From the NCBI GenBank assembly GCA_030411725.1, contig MU839836.1:434001-498000 (forward strand): a stretch of 64,000 bases of DNA, written 5' to 3'. This stretch comes from Echria macrotheca. Its lineage: Eukaryota; Ascomycota; Sordariomycetes; Sordariales; Schizotheciaceae. This document shows positions 1 to 11,933 of this stretch, in pieces (positions within the stretch are counted from its first letter, which is position 1; each line of letters begins with the position of its first letter). The position numbers were made by a program, and so were the translations under genes. Under the pieces are notes generated by a model. It saw only the letters and a list, made by a program, of their open reading frames with translations, was not told the DNA's origin and ran no database searches.

Positions 1-505
1 GCGGCTGATGGGTGAGGCGGTTATGCCGCTCGTGAGGTGTCGAGATTCAGCGCGAGAGCGAAGAGTGGAAGTGAGAAGAAGCTTTTGGCGTCGGGTGCCA
101 CGGACATTTCCGGCGGTCTAGAACTTTTGTGGTCGGTGGCACATCAATAGTGTCATGTTTACCATGCTGGTTTGGTGGAACATTATTGGACGCCACCGCT
201 TCTGTAGTGCCAATAGAGCACACTGCCGCCGGCACTGAATTGGTGATTATTGATCTCGAATTGCAGATTTTAGTTATCCTTGAGGAAAATCGATCATTCG
301 CCTCCTAATAATATTTCATCTCCCCAGCATTCTCTCATTCTACTCGTCAGTTCATTCTCGTGGGTTGCAAGCCGGGTTTGTGCTGCCGATCTCACCTACA
401 TAAACACGAAGAGTTATTCCATCGAGACAGAGTGGGAATCATTTGTATTCGTTGAGAGGCGGGCTCCGCATCGTCTACCTCGACATTCGGACGAATACGC
501 CGTAC
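1..505. other. Intergenic, no gene seen
   Basis: Only short overlapping frames without domain features are present. The right end is the 3' flank of the glutathione S-transferase gene. I see no RNA gene or repeat. Confidence 0.5.
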
Positions 506-1171
506 TCACTTCCTCCTCGGCGGCTCCGCCCCAAGACCCAGCTCCATCCCCGGATCCCCCTTGGCCATGGCCCTCCGGTACGCCTCCCGCTTCCCGATAC
601 GCTCCAGATACGCCAAGATGTTAGGATACCCGCCCAAGTTCAGCGGATAATACAACCGCATCGTCGTGAGCGACCACACGGTCATGATATCCGCCGCCGT
701 CAGCTCATCACCAGCGAGATAGTCCTTCTCGCCGAGCCGCGTCTCCAACTCGCCTAGCGAGCTCCTCATGCGCTCCTCCGTCATGGCCAGCGCGGGGTGT
801 CCCGGCGCGACCCCGGCGCGGTCGGCGAGCAGGGCGCGCGTGAGGGTCGGCTGGAACGTGCCGTTGGACCAGTGGAACCAGTACAGAAAGTCGGCGTAGG
901 CCTGGGCCGGGGCCGACGGCGGCACGAAGAGGCGGCCGGCCGCGTGCCTGTGGCTGATGTACTCGATGCAGGCGGCCGACTCGGCCAGAGTCAAATCGCC
1001 GTCCTGGATGATGGGCGCGGTGCCGGCTGGGTGCAGTTTCTTGTACTCTGGCGGCGCCAGGATGGGCGTTCGCTGGTACAGCTTGAGGTCGTAGGGGAGG
1101 CCGAGCTCCTCGCAGAGCCAGAGGATGCGCTCCGACTGGGAGGCGTTGAGGTGGTGGACGGTGAGGGTCAT
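506..1171 (-). CDS. Glutathione S-transferase family protein
   Basis: Single-exon gene of 221 aa, the usual length for a cytosolic GST. GSTs join glutathione to electrophiles or act as peroxidases in the cytosol. The N-terminal half is a thioredoxin-like fold: it opens TLTVHHLNASQSERILW, with a Ser/Asn-rich catalytic loop in place of a tyrosine. The cis-proline and glutathione-binding signature APIIQDGDLTLAESAA follows at about residues 52-67. The C-terminal half is an all-helical GST domain with the usual DELTAADIM segment near residue 158. No intron is needed. The start is the first ATG of the open frame and gives a complete fold. It resembles the bacterial-type and Ure2p-like fungal classes; I cannot assign the class or substrate by eye. 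It runs divergently from the zinc-cluster regulator at 2283. Confidence 0.88.
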   Translation of the reverse strand: MTLTVHHLNASQSERILWLCEELGLPYDLKLYQRTPILAPPEYKKLHPAGTAPIIQDGDLTLAESAACIEYISHRHAAGRLFVPPSAPAQAYADFLYWFHWSNGTFQPTLTRALLADRAGVAPGHPALAMTEERMRSSLGELETRLGEKDYLAGDELTAADIMTVWSLTTMRLYYPLNLGGYPNILAYLERIGKREAYRRAMAKGDPGMELGLGAEPPRRK

Positions 1172-1482
1172 TTTGAGGAGGGTTGATTCCGAGTCGAGCT
1201 GGTCGCGATCGAAGCGACAGCGGATGGGTTACGGCGCAATATTTATACAGCGTTTTCGTCCTCCGCTCATTTATACGCTTCACCGCTTGACTCGGATCTC
1301 CCCCGTTCTGTGCCGATGCGACGCTGGCTGACGTGAGTCAAGGTCCAGTGATATCGTCCGCCGTCAATCCTTCGTCTTGTAGGATCGCGCCTCGTAGGGC
1401 TGCCATCTTTTCCAGTGCGGGTGAAGTTGGGTCTGGACGAGAATGACTCAAGTTCAGTCGTCGTAATTCGAGAATCTAACCA

Positions 1483-1662
1483 GATTCGGAGTTAACGGGT
1501 TGCAGGCCTGACGGGTTGGGTATCCGAATCGTTAGGGCCGAAGAAAACTCGGATAAAGGATGGTGAAAACGATTCGGATAGTGCATGTTGAAAACGAGAT
1601 TCGGATAAGGGATGATGAGACGAGATTCGGATCCACGGCATTGGAAACGAGAGAATCGGATA
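1483..1662. repeat. Degenerate tandem repeat with GATTCGGATA core
   Basis: The core GATTCGGAT(A) or a one-base variant occurs at 1571, 1598, 1624 and 1653, a spacing of 26-29 bp. Each copy is preceded by GAAAACGA or GAGACGA-like sequence. Looser copies are at 1483 and 1548, and an inverted one is at 1522. It lies in the divergent intergenic region between the GST gene and the zinc-cluster regulator. Confidence 0.7.
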
Positions 1663-2282
1663 GAGCGACCGATAAAAATCAGTAGTGACGACAGCTGATT
1701 AATGAAGGGCTATAGGCTGCCAGGGGTTGCGTCTGCAGCAGAGAGGGTCCAACGAGGTGCATCGGGGATTAGACAGCATGCCGTAACATTATCAAATCAT
1801 TGGGGTGGTCCCCGACTTGCCACTTGGTAAACATCGCGCGCGGTTGCGACTTACACTTCAATCGAAACCAACAAAAGTTACGCATTTCTGAATCAGCACC
1901 ATACATAAATCGATGCACCGAATAGATCTATTCGCGCCCAGAATGTTGGCAAGGGCCAAGAGGAAAAGGGCGGAAGACGGGAATGGATGGCAGCTGCAAA
2001 GGATCTTGGAGGCTCGTCATTGGCTCCAGTCAAGCGGCCCAAGTGAAGAAGCAGTTTCGCCGCCGAATACAAAAGAGAGTGGTCCAGGGCGTCGTGGGCC
2101 TGCCAATGCCTGCAGACTGCGGTGCCATTCCTGCCATTCTAGCCAACCACCACCCCACTCTCGTGCACCTTGCAGCTTGCTTATCTTGGGTATTAAACAA
2201 CTTTCTTACCTTGATCACCTCTACTGTTTCCATCCCCGAAAGTAGAAACCGGGGTGGGTTGAGAAGAAACAAAAAAAAAGAA
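1663..2282. other. Promoter/5' leader region of the zinc-cluster gene
   Basis: No separate gene is supported. Open frames at 1913-2282 run into the regulator's reading frame, but they have no recognisable content and are best read as leader. A poly-A tract directly precedes the ATG at 2283. Confidence 0.4.
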
Positions 2283-4492
2283 ATGTCAGGACCGCCACCA
2301 TCGCCAACCTCGCCAACTGTTTCTTCGTCCAAGTCGGGCATCAGAGTCCCCCCGAAACCGTCGATACCTGGCTTACCGAGACCCAAACGAGCCCAGGTTA
2401 GCAGGGCGTGCGACTGGTGTCGGGTGCATCGAGTGAAGTGCGACACGGAGCAGCCATGTCAGAACTGCAGGAATCGGGGGGCCCAGTGCAGCACCAGCGG
2501 CGCCAACGAGATTCGCAACCTACCGCACGCTTTTCGGTGAGTTGGCGGACGGAAAAGTCTACGGACAACACTAACAAGTCCCCAGCGAGATCGAGCGGCT
2601 GAAGAACCGGATCCAGGAGCTCGAAAACGAGCTGTCGAGACGGAACAGCGGTGTGTCAGACGCAGCATCGCTGCCTCAGGCGGTGCCCGAGGAATCACCA
2701 ACAGGGTCCGCCCTCACCGTTCCGGCCCTCAGCGATGATGAGTTCTGGCGCGAAGACGAGTGCGGACGGCGAGCGCGCAGCTTCGGGCTCTACACGGGCG
2801 ATGGACGCATCAAGCAGTGGTTCGGGCCCTCGTCGCTCTTCTACTTCATCAACCGCATCACCACGCACCTCAACCGGTTCCTAGAAAACACGCCGGCCGA
2901 CCACACGATCCACTTCAGCTCTACGACCAAGTCGTTCACCGCCGCGCCGCCGTCGGGCTCGCTCCCCGACGTGCCGGTCGACCAGGCTATGGACATGGAC
3001 AGCCAGGCCGGCGGCAGCGGGCTGTATCTGAACGCGCTGCAAGAAGAGTACTTCCTCGGCTTCTTCTGGCAGTCGTACCACTGCTCGCTGCAGATAGTCG
3101 ACGAGCTCAGCTTCCGCGAGCTCTATCGCTCGCTCTGGGCCGAGAGCACCAACATGAAAACCCGCAAACCCTCGGCCCTGGTCGACATTATTCTGGCCTT
3201 GTGCATTCAGTACGACGTGGCCCTCCCGCTCCGTCAAGGGCCCGCCAGCACCGACACCAAGGACACGGCCATCGCCGGGCGGAACTACTACCAGCGCTGC
3301 CAGTCGCTTCTGCTGTCGGAGCTCGAGTGTCCCACCATCTCGACGCTCCAGTGCCACATCTTCTCGGTGTACTACCTCTGCTGCGCATCCTTCCAGAACA
3401 TGGCCCACAGCACCCTAGCTCTCGCCGTCCGCACCGCCCACATTTTAGGGCTGCACCTCGACCCGCCCGCCGACCTGCCGCGACAGGAGCGCGAGCTGCG
3501 CAGGCGGCTCTGGTGGACGCTCTACAGCCTCGAGAGCAAGACGTGCATCAAGCTCGGCCGGCCCTGGGCGGCGCCCATGGCCGACACCACCTGCACCCTC
3601 CCGTCCGACGACCACCAGCTAGCCATCCAGTCCGGCTCGGCCGTCCTGGCCGGCGGCAACGTCACCTGGCTGACATACACGCTGCAGAGCACCAAGCTCG
3701 TGCTCGAGGTCCGCAACGTCTACATCGCCTTCTACCACGAGCTCGCGCGGATCTTCTCAGCCCCCAGCGCGCCCGCATGCATCTACGACTCCCCGCCCAT
3801 CCTCGAATCGCTCGCCGTCTTCCTCCAGTCCCGTCTCGCCTCCCTCCAGCGCTGGGTAACCAACGTCCCGCCAGCAATGCAATGCCAGCGCGCCGACGGC
3901 GCCGGCACGCCCTTCTCAACAACCGCCACCGACGCGGCGGCCCCGGCCCCGCTGGCCATCGAGAAATTCGCACCCCTCTGGCTCCAGCGCCAGCGTGTGT
4001 ATCTCGAACTCCTCTACCACAACCTCTGCATCATCCTCTACCGGCCGCTGATCACCTTCTCCTGCTCCCCCCACATGACCACCTCCCACAGTCAAACACC
4101 AACCGCCGAGGCCTGCGCGCGCCAGTGCGTCGGACACGCCATCGCCCTCACGCGGATCACGCGCCAGGCGCTCCTCGAGACGGATATCCTCAAGGGGTTC
4201 CACGAGGGCTTCCAGTGGCAGTGGAACGCGGCCATCACGCTGGTCGGGTTCCACTTGGCGTACCCCGCCACGGCCGAGGGGACGGCGGCGCGCGAGGCCG
4301 TCGACGTGGCTATTGAGGTGTTTGAGATCTTTGGGCGGTATTTTGTTGTCGGGTCGCGGGCCGCGAGGGTGGTGAGGGAGTTAGCTGCGCAGACGGATTT
4401 TTTGCTCGGGGTATCGCCGTCGACGGCGAATTCGGTGTTTGATGCAGGAGGAGGGGCAGGGCATGGACATGGACATGGGAGTAGTGGGATGG

Positions 4493-4523
<31 letters not shown>

Positions 4524-4860
4524 CACTAGCTCTAGCTCGGCGGCGGCTTCGGTGGTGGATTCGGCAGCTGCGGCATGGGAGAGTATGGTGGTCGATGGCG
4601 ACGGGCTGGGCGGGGTGGTGAGTGTGCTTGGCCCGCAGTCGGAAGTAAGCCATGGGGCGAAGCTGCAGGATCTGTTGTCGGGGACGATGGATGTCGCGTT
4701 CTCGGTTGATAGCTTTAATAGCTCCGAGGCGTTCCACGGCGGGAATGCGTTTAGCTTTGCGGATAGCTGGGTGTTTACGGCGGAGCAGGAGGGGAGGGGT
4801 GGAGGTGGAGGTGGTGGGTGGTTGGATGGGTTGGATAGTATACCGGGCGGTCGCGTTTAG
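2283..4860 (+). CDS. Zn(II)2Cys6 transcription factor with fungal_trans domain
   Basis: Two exons, 2283-2536 and 2586-4860, give 842 aa; the 49-nt intron has GTGAGT..CCCAG ends. The zinc cluster is complete: Cys43, 46, 53, 59, 62 and 69, spaced C-x2-C-x6-C-x5-C-x2-C-x6-C. It is followed at once by a charged dimerisation coiled coil (about 86-104, REIERLKNRIQELENEL) that the intron interrupts. The middle region has the fungal_trans hallmarks: LAVRTAHILGLHL near residue 365 and RRRLWWTLYSLE near 390. It is therefore a nuclear sequence-specific regulator. The C-terminus is low complexity, with a poly-Thr run encoded by an (ACT)n microsatellite at about 4494-4530, then a Gly-rich end. The ATG at 2283 is the first that gives the full cluster. 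The layout is typical of carbon-metabolism regulators, but I cannot name an orthologue. Confidence 0.9.
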
Positions 4861-6440
4861 GATCTCGGCGTGGGTTTCGCATGTTTTGGTGGCTTGGCTG
4901 AGTTTTTTTTTTTTTTTGATTTTTGGACCGGCGCGAAGGGGTGGGGGGCTGGTAAAATGATGGATGTGACAATGACCAGGCTGATGACTTTGTGTTGTTC
5001 TGAACTGTTGACCGCGTCAGCGCTGTAGATAGGTACTTACCTGAGTGATGATGACTGATGAGAAATAAAAAGGGGAACGATCTAGGGAAAAGATCAGTGT
5101 TATATATATATATGCGAAAGCAAGTTGCTCCGTCCGTCTCTGTGACGTCTATAATCCGGAGTTTGGTCAACATTCCATGTTCTCCAGGCCCCCCTCCATT
5201 CAGGGGAGCGGAGGAATCCGGCCGGAACTGAGGAACTCAGCACATACGTATTGAACAATACAGCGGAGCCTTGCAAAAACCTGAATGTGCCGGATCTTTT
5301 TGGGGGCAGCATTTCTCAGCCCTGTCAGAGCGGCCATCTAGTTACTGGTTGGTACGTCGTTACTTGTTCGGAGTGCCGGAGTTGCTCACAAACTGGATGA
5401 GATGCCCAAGCGTGCCGGAGCTTGTGGATAACACCGAGCGGGAAAGGTGGGTCCGGAGTTTCCGGAGTCGCGGAGGAGGGGGATTTGATTGGTCGGATCT
5501 GGAGTGGTACAGATGACACGAAGGGTTGAGGTCAGCCTTGTTATTCTCTTTGAGAAATAGGGTTGCTAGGCGATGGGCGGAGGAGGAGAATAAACTTGTG
5601 TGCTTGTGTTCGAATGGGTGGAAGGTGGGCTGTGGGGGTGGTACCTAGATGGCTTTGAGTTTGGGCTTCTCAGGGGTATTGGTGTTTTGCTCTCTCCTTA
5701 GCTGGCTGAAAGATCAGGGAGAAAAGTTCCAAGAGTCAAACCATTTGTTCTGTAGGAGGAGGCTTGTCTGAAGACTTGCCGGGTCCGGGAACAACAGGAA
5801 AGTTCTTAGGCAGTTATAGCTGTATAAGTCGGTAGGGTAGGTAAGTTCTCTCAAACTTGTGTGTCTGTTGCCGTTATGCACTGACGTGGTACTCCCCCAA
5901 TGCAAGCTTCAGCAACAAGAATGTGTCCAGTAATCTCCGCAGAAATAGGACATCTTTGCCGAGCATGTTACCGGCAAGTCTGGACTGATCTATGCGGTAC
6001 TTGGCTGTAGGGTTGTCTACCTAGGTAGCGTCTGCCCATGTGGTCCCTCCCGCACCCGCAGCACTATGACGGGCCCTCCCGCCGTCTTGGATCCGGCAGT
6101 CACCATGCACATCAGCCTGGACGGTATCCAGAGTCTAGAACCTTGTGTGGATCATCTTGGAGGAAGACCCGATGGTATGGGTCCCGCCCCTCCTACATCC
6201 CGCTGTTGTCCCATGTCCCCATGATCCTCAAGCCTCCACGCACACCCAGGTAATATATCGACAGGCTTCCCTAATGGACATTGCAGATTCTGTAGGGGCA
6301 ATGTGGAAGAAAAGCTTGTTGTCCCGATAGTCTGGGAGTAGCCACGAAGCTTTCAGCACCCGACATACTCCTTATTTCATGGTCAGTCTATTGATTCGTA
6401 CCTACCTAGACTGCAATCAAACGAACTCATTAGCGATAGC
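4861..6440. other. Gene-poor intergenic region
   Basis: Contains the 3' flank of the regulator, a poly-T run near 4904, an AT microsatellite near 5101-5112, and a perfect TACCTAGGTA palindrome at 6018-6027. No open frame shows domain content or consistent splicing. Confidence 0.5.
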
Positions 6441-6503
6441 ATCAAACGAGAATTGAACTCGTGCTGCTATGTGATCCTAACCACCTCGAATATGCTCGCC
6501 CTT
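6441..6503 (-). pseudogene. Degenerate tRNA-like relic
   Basis: Read on the minus strand, this stretch has a perfect 5-bp T stem, ACGAG/CTCGT, around a TTCAATT loop. Upstream lies an A-box/D-arm-like GGTGGTTAGGAT. The gap between the two is about ten bases too short for a complete anticodon arm, and the acceptor ends pair only partly (GCGAGCAT against ATGC-TA-TCGC). I read it as a truncated tRNA or tRNA-derived element, not a functional tRNA. No anticodon can be assigned. Confidence 0.35.
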
Positions 6504-7423
6504 GAATTCCCTTCCAAGTTTCTTGGGAGGATAAGGCAGGTGGTCCGAAAACAATGTGTAGAATCAACGGAGATATCGCTTTCGAAAACGCATCACCCCA
6601 TATCTCTTCCATCTGCGCATCGCGGCTCAGCGGACATACCGACCGACACGTTACTCGCACCCAAACGCCAAGCTACCAGAAATATCCCGAGATGTGGTTG
6701 GACGCACCCGCCTGACTAATGTATAGCCTTGGCACGGCTTTGCGGCTTCGAACATACACCAGATTTCCGACAAGACACATGCCGAAGAACCGACCGACGC
6801 ACTGAGCAGGACGAATTCATCCACCGAGACCGTAGACAGATTTCGTCTGCATCAAAGTCCGAGTCTTCAAACATGCACGTCGACGGACTTGGAACCTTCA
6901 GACCATCTCTCCATCACCGATCACAGTCCGATTCCCGCGCCTAGTCCTATTCCGTCAAGACGCGAGCCGCCAGCTTGGCACCGGACGCAACGTCGCCCGC
7001 TGTATTTGGTCAGCCTTCAAGGCACTGGCAGCCTCTGCAGGCGCGAAAACTCCTGCTTCTCCGGTAGCCACTCACCCGCCCCAAGGATAGACGCTATCTC
7101 CGCACCGCCAAGATAATTGCCTGCCGTTTGACTACGCAACAGGCGGGGACGGCCAACAGGCGGCATCGACCACCCGGACTTTAGCTAATCCTCGCAATCC
7201 TTCGATGCACGCATTGAGCTTGTCGCGATCCCTTGGCAGATGCGATGCGGCAGAGAAACAGGATAAAAGGCGGCTCGATGCCGTCTGTTGTTGGACTCGA
7301 ATCATCCAACCTATTCTCACATCAACATCTTCACTTTGGACAAAGAATCAACACTTCAAAACCTAATAAATATTGACTCGACTCGACGGTCTGACACCAA
7401 TCAAATCACATCACTTATACACC
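6504..7423. other. Promoter and leader of the alcohol dehydrogenase gene
   Basis: No gene recognised. A TATA-like GGATAAAAGG lies at about 7260-7269, followed by a CA-rich leader up to the ATG at 7424. Confidence 0.4.
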
Positions 7424-8618
7424 ATGTCTCTCCCCGCTACTTTCAAGCGCGCCGCCTTCCACGCCAAGGGCGAGCCCCTCGTAATCGAGGAGGTGCCCAT
7501 GTTGACCCCCGGAAAGGGCGAGGTCCTCGTCAAGGTCGAAGCCTGCGGTGTCTGCTATTCTGATGTCTACACCAAGCTCAACATCATGGGAGGTGGATTG
7601 TACGTTGTGCCCTAATCATCCCCAGAGGAAACACCTAGCTCACAGAAATCAGCCCGCTCGTACCCGGCCACGAGGTGATCGGCCGCGTTGTAGCCGTCAG
7701 CCCCGACGTGAACAACTGGACGGTGGGCGCCCGCGTCGGCGGCGCCTGGCATGGCGGCCACGACGGCACCTGCCTCGCCTGCCAGGCGGGCCACTTCCAG
7801 ATGTGCGACCTGGGCATCGTCAACGGGGTGAACCGAAACGGCGGATACGCAGAGTACTGCACGCTGCGGGCCGAGGCGGCCGTGCCGATCCCCGAGGGGA
7901 TCGACGGGGCCAAGTTCGCGCCGATCCTCTGCGCCGGCATCACCATGTTCAACTCGCTCCGGCGCCAGCGGCTGGTTGCCGGCTCGACCGTCGCCGTCCA
8001 GGGCCTTGGCGGGCTCGGACACCTGGGCATCCAGTACGCCAACAAGATGGGCTACCGCGTCGTCGCCATCTCGCGCGGCACCGACAAGGAAGCCTTTGCG
8101 AGGTCGCTCGGCGCCCACGAGTACATCGACACTAACAAGGGCGACGCCGGCGAGCAGCTCAGGGCGCTGGGGTATGCGTCCGTTATCATGACCACCAGCC
8201 CTGATGCCAAGGCGATTCCGGGGCTGCTCAACGGGCTCGGTCCCGAGGGGAAGCTGTTGGTTCTGTCTGTGCCGGGCGATATCACCATCAACTCGGGGAA
8301 TCTGGTGAGCAGCATGACCGTGTGATCCTTCAAACACCCCATAACTGACAATCCTCCTAGCTCCACTTCGGCCGCTCGATCCAGTCGTGGCCATCAGGAC
8401 ACGCGCGTGATTCTGCCGACGCCATCCGCTTCGCACAGCTCGAGGGCATTGACTGCATGATTGAGAAGTTTCCGCTCGATAAGGCGAACGAGGCTTTCGG
8501 TATGTCTGTCCACTTGTCCTCTTCACCGGTCGCTTTGCATTGTTGCTAACTGATTGGTCTGCTAGACGCCATGATGAAGGGAACTGTCCGCTTCCGCGCT
8601 GTCATCACGATGGAGTAG
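7424..8618 (+). CDS. Zinc-dependent alcohol dehydrogenase (MDR family)
   Basis: Four exons, 7424-7599, 7653-8304, 8361-8499 and 8566-8618, encode 339 aa. It should oxidise or reduce alcohols/aldehydes with NAD(P)(H) in the cytosol. The N-terminal GroES-like part has the catalytic zinc Cys44 (CGVCYSD) and His65-Glu66 (GHEVIG); the third catalytic zinc ligand is probably Cys152. The Rossmann nucleotide-binding motif GLGGLG is at 176-181. The structural zinc lobe (GGHDGTCLACQAGHFQMC) has Cys99, 102 and 110, but Asp96 stands where the first Cys is usual. The first junction restores GGGFPLVPGHE, which supports the model. The length fits the family. A propanol-preferring or cinnamyl-type alcohol dehydrogenase is the nearest guess; the substrate is unknown. 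Confidence 0.92.
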
Positions 8619-11600
8619 ACTCTGTCTGTGCATGTGATAGGGTCGGAGGAGGAGACCGATGCACGGTTCTCCGAGTGCGTTGGAAGGATGCTTGGCTTGG
8701 CTGGAGCTGTATGGTCGGATCGGCATAGAGATAGGCGTAATGTGCTTACTGCATACGAATGTTAGCGATTGTCAGCACTTTGAAAGATCCCGCGTGACGA
8801 AGCTGAAGTGACTAACTTTCGAGCGGGGTATGCGTTTCAAGGTGTTTATACTTCGTGGTATGGTTGTAGGTATAGTAGATGTCGTGTTAACTATTCCTGG
8901 TATTGTACTATGGGCAGCCTTCCTGCTTGTGGCGGCCGGTGTCCTGCGGGTCTCAGGCGTAGCATCGATTCCCGGACACGCGAAGTCGTGTTGGCATACT
9001 GGATGGCCTCAGGTGCCGGTCCCAAGGCCTCGTCGACCAATCATATCAGTCTTCAAGCCACCGTATTCACAGAGAAGGAACTGTCGAAGCTGAGACCGAT
9101 GTGAAGAAGTGCAGGTAATCATGCTTGTTTGGTAGAAGAGAGGATGGGCCCCGAAGACTGGCTAAATACAGTGGCCTGGGTTCATGCGTGCCTGCCATCT
9201 TGTCTGGGTGCTCTTTCCCGGCCTAGCAGATAGCTTGTGCCAACGCAACGCCCAGAGACTATATAGATCAGCTCGGATAACTGGCTTATTTCTCTCTCAG
9301 AACCAATCTACTCCGATGTCGGCCGAGGGGCCGTTGCTAATTCAGTCGAGCTCGTGATGCTAAACTGTGTTATACCTAATGTTTGCGAAAAAACAGAAAG
9401 CCGAAATTCATGTCAGCTACAGATCTTCAACCTGAGGACTATTTCCCATCCCAATCCCGAATCTAGAACACCTGATAACGAAATAGGCAGACCGGAACTA
9501 GTATCCAGGTCAGTTGTAGGTCTTCGCAGCCAACCTCATTCCAGCTCGTTGGCATACTCCGCCAAGCGAGACGCTGTTGGTATATTCTACCGCTGCTCGG
9601 CTCGATCTGGGATTTGTTGGTCCGAAACTTGTCGTGAGTTCGCAGTTTCCAAGCAACCCACAGGACCTCCTCACTTTCGGGGAAGCTCCCTACTTATGGA
9701 ATCGAAGCTGTTTGGTCAGTGGGGCGACATGCGAAACTTGAAGCTCGGTACCATGACACACCGGCTGGGTTACCTATGGTGGAGTGTTCGACAACACCGA
9801 TATCTGCTGTAGTGGTTCAATGGCTATATCCCCAGAGCCATCTGGCAATTCACAGCCTTAGCACAATGCCGATACCCGTGGACGCACCTCCTGCATCTGC
9901 TGTCTCTGGCTCCGACAAGCGGGTAGCGCCATCAGCCCAGCGCATCTCCAGACCGCTATTCGTACCGTCAAACATGCGGCTCATTACGCTCCGTCGCAAG
10001 GAGGAGATCGGCGCCCGTCGATCTAAGAACGGATCCAACCTTTGTTCGACCAACGTCATCGTAGGCGGCTGTTCCAAAATCAGGGGCTGGTAGCCGCCAA
10101 CTGGCGGTTTGGGGTCTTCCAAGGGGACCCTGATTGGGCATCTCACGTGCAGCCGAGCTGGCAAAAGCTGGCCGGTGTCTGCGGCTGCGCATTCCGTGCA
10201 CGTTCGATGGAAGGCCCTGGTCCCAAAGACCGGACAACCTTGCGAGTTAGGCAAAAATCGAAAATCTGAAACAGTCCTAACTGATTGCGGGGCTAGGCTC
10301 ACGAGTACGGGCCTGCGGGAATTTGCGGATACGTAAAAGCTGGAAGCTGGCAGCTGTCAAAAAGCTGTCAAGGCGTGACCTCGAGCTAACGCTGCCCAAG
10401 GTTCATCGCATGTCAAGAGCATCTTCGGTTCGCAATGCCCATGGTCGCGCTCGACGGACGTCATGGCGAGTTCCATCGCAGAGACCAGTTCCACGCGTTG
10501 GTCCGCATCAACAAGATGCAGCCCCTCTCTTCCGTGCCCCTCAATTTTTAGCTGCCGCTGCAACCCCCTTGTCAGCCCGCAGACAAATTGAGCCCTCGGA
10601 TTTGTGGATTTGGTGCAGCCTCAGGGGAAAATGTGGCTCAGAGGGTCCACCCCTGCGCCGATCTTGGGTACCTGCTTTTCGTGACGGGACCAACAAACTC
10701 TGCCAACGGAATCCATCCCATCCATCGGACGACGTTGCTGCTTGTCATGCGCGTCGCACAGCACAATACCTCTGCAGTCGTCGCATGCCGAGACAATATT
10801 GCACCGTCAAAGAGGGGCAGATACCATTATCAGATGGCAGCCGAGGGAAGAGTAAGCGGCGCAATGTCTGCCGGAAGTATTGCACACGTAGTCTTCTTCC
10901 CCGGTGCAACGCTCCTTTCCGCCATCTATATCAGGAACGGCTAAGAACACCGCAAACCGGGGAGTCAGCGATGAGCATGAAAGAGCGACATAGTAGGGTC
11001 GCGTTAAGGCACCGAAGAACGGGTACCGTTGGGCGTTGCATCCATCAACAGATGGTCTGGTAAATTGAAATCGCTTACTGCGGCACATCTGCCCTCTTTT
11101 TATAGGGCTCACAGCCTTTCGCCGTCGGATCCTGCGCAGACTGAGACTGGCAGCTGGCAGACAGTGGATTTCATACCTGGGCAGGGGCACACGCAATGTG
11201 CAAGGATGCTCCTCCCCGCGCAACACCGAGAAGAGGAAGGGGGCTGTGGAGCAGCTGGGCGTTGGAAATCCCAACTCCCAAGGATTCGCAGGCACCGGGG
11301 GCTGCCTGTCCTGCATTCCAAGTGACGCTTCCCCCCAAAACACAACAGCAGCGGGAAGAATGCAGTGAGCGTGTCTTTCTCTAGTGTGCTGGGCAAGCGC
11401 GGACGTACCCTGGGAAATCCTTAAACCTCCCGTCGGACCCGTCCCCAGCTTCTTCTCGCTTTCCAACCCTCCCTCGCTTCCCGCTTGAAAGCCATTTGCC
11501 GACTTGTTTTCTTCGTCCTGTCTCCTCGACGTCGGGAGCAGTCTTTTACCTTCGCTTCAAACCACGCTCACTTGGGTTTTTAACCTGCACACCTTCGTTA

Positions 11601-11933
11601 ACCACCTCGGCTCGTCGCCATTTTTTCCCTAGTTCTTTCGACAACCCGCAAGTCAAAATCCATTCCTGCGACCCGATCGTCCATCCGACCTGTGTCAATC
11701 CGAAACATACTCGATCCGCTTTGCAACTTGCGTACCGAAATCCCAAAGACAGACGACGGGTTCGATTGTGGTACATTAAGAAATTGGTCCTACGCAACCA
11801 CCGAATATCGACGTGACTCCTCGCGACAACTTCTTGCGATCTTTTCTCTGGCAGTCTTCCGAAGATTCTCGACGCTTTCCGTCAGCCATTATTGAACTCA
11901 CTGTCTCGACGAGTCTCGTCCAAACCGCCCACG
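8619..11933. other. Long gene-poor region upstream of the CFEM gene
   Basis: About 3.3 kb with no supportable gene. Frames of up to about 246 codons (for example 10323-11063 and 10807-11466) are low in domain content, rich in Arg/Ser/Pro and overlap on both strands. An 87-codon frame at 8830 has one hydrophobic stretch only. The last 450 bp are CT-rich, as expected for the promoter and 5' leader of the next gene. Confidence 0.45.

Noticed and set aside
2760..4316. 518-codon frame inside the first zinc-cluster gene
   Set aside because: Shadow frame of the real protein: Arg/His/Pro-rich and out of phase with the zinc cluster and fungal_trans motifs.
8830..9093. 87-codon frame with a hydrophobic N-terminal half
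   Set aside because: A single hydrophobic stretch followed by random-looking basic sequence. It directly follows the alcohol dehydrogenase 3' end, with no splice partner or conservation evidence.
10323..11063. 246-codon plus-strand frame
   Set aside because: Composition is Arg/Ser/Cys-rich without ordered secondary-structure pattern or domain. It overlaps long frames on both strands in a GC-rich region, as expected by chance.
10807..11466. 219-codon minus-strand frame
   Set aside because: No recognisable domain, and it overlaps the plus-strand frame. It covers the probable promoter of the CFEM gene.
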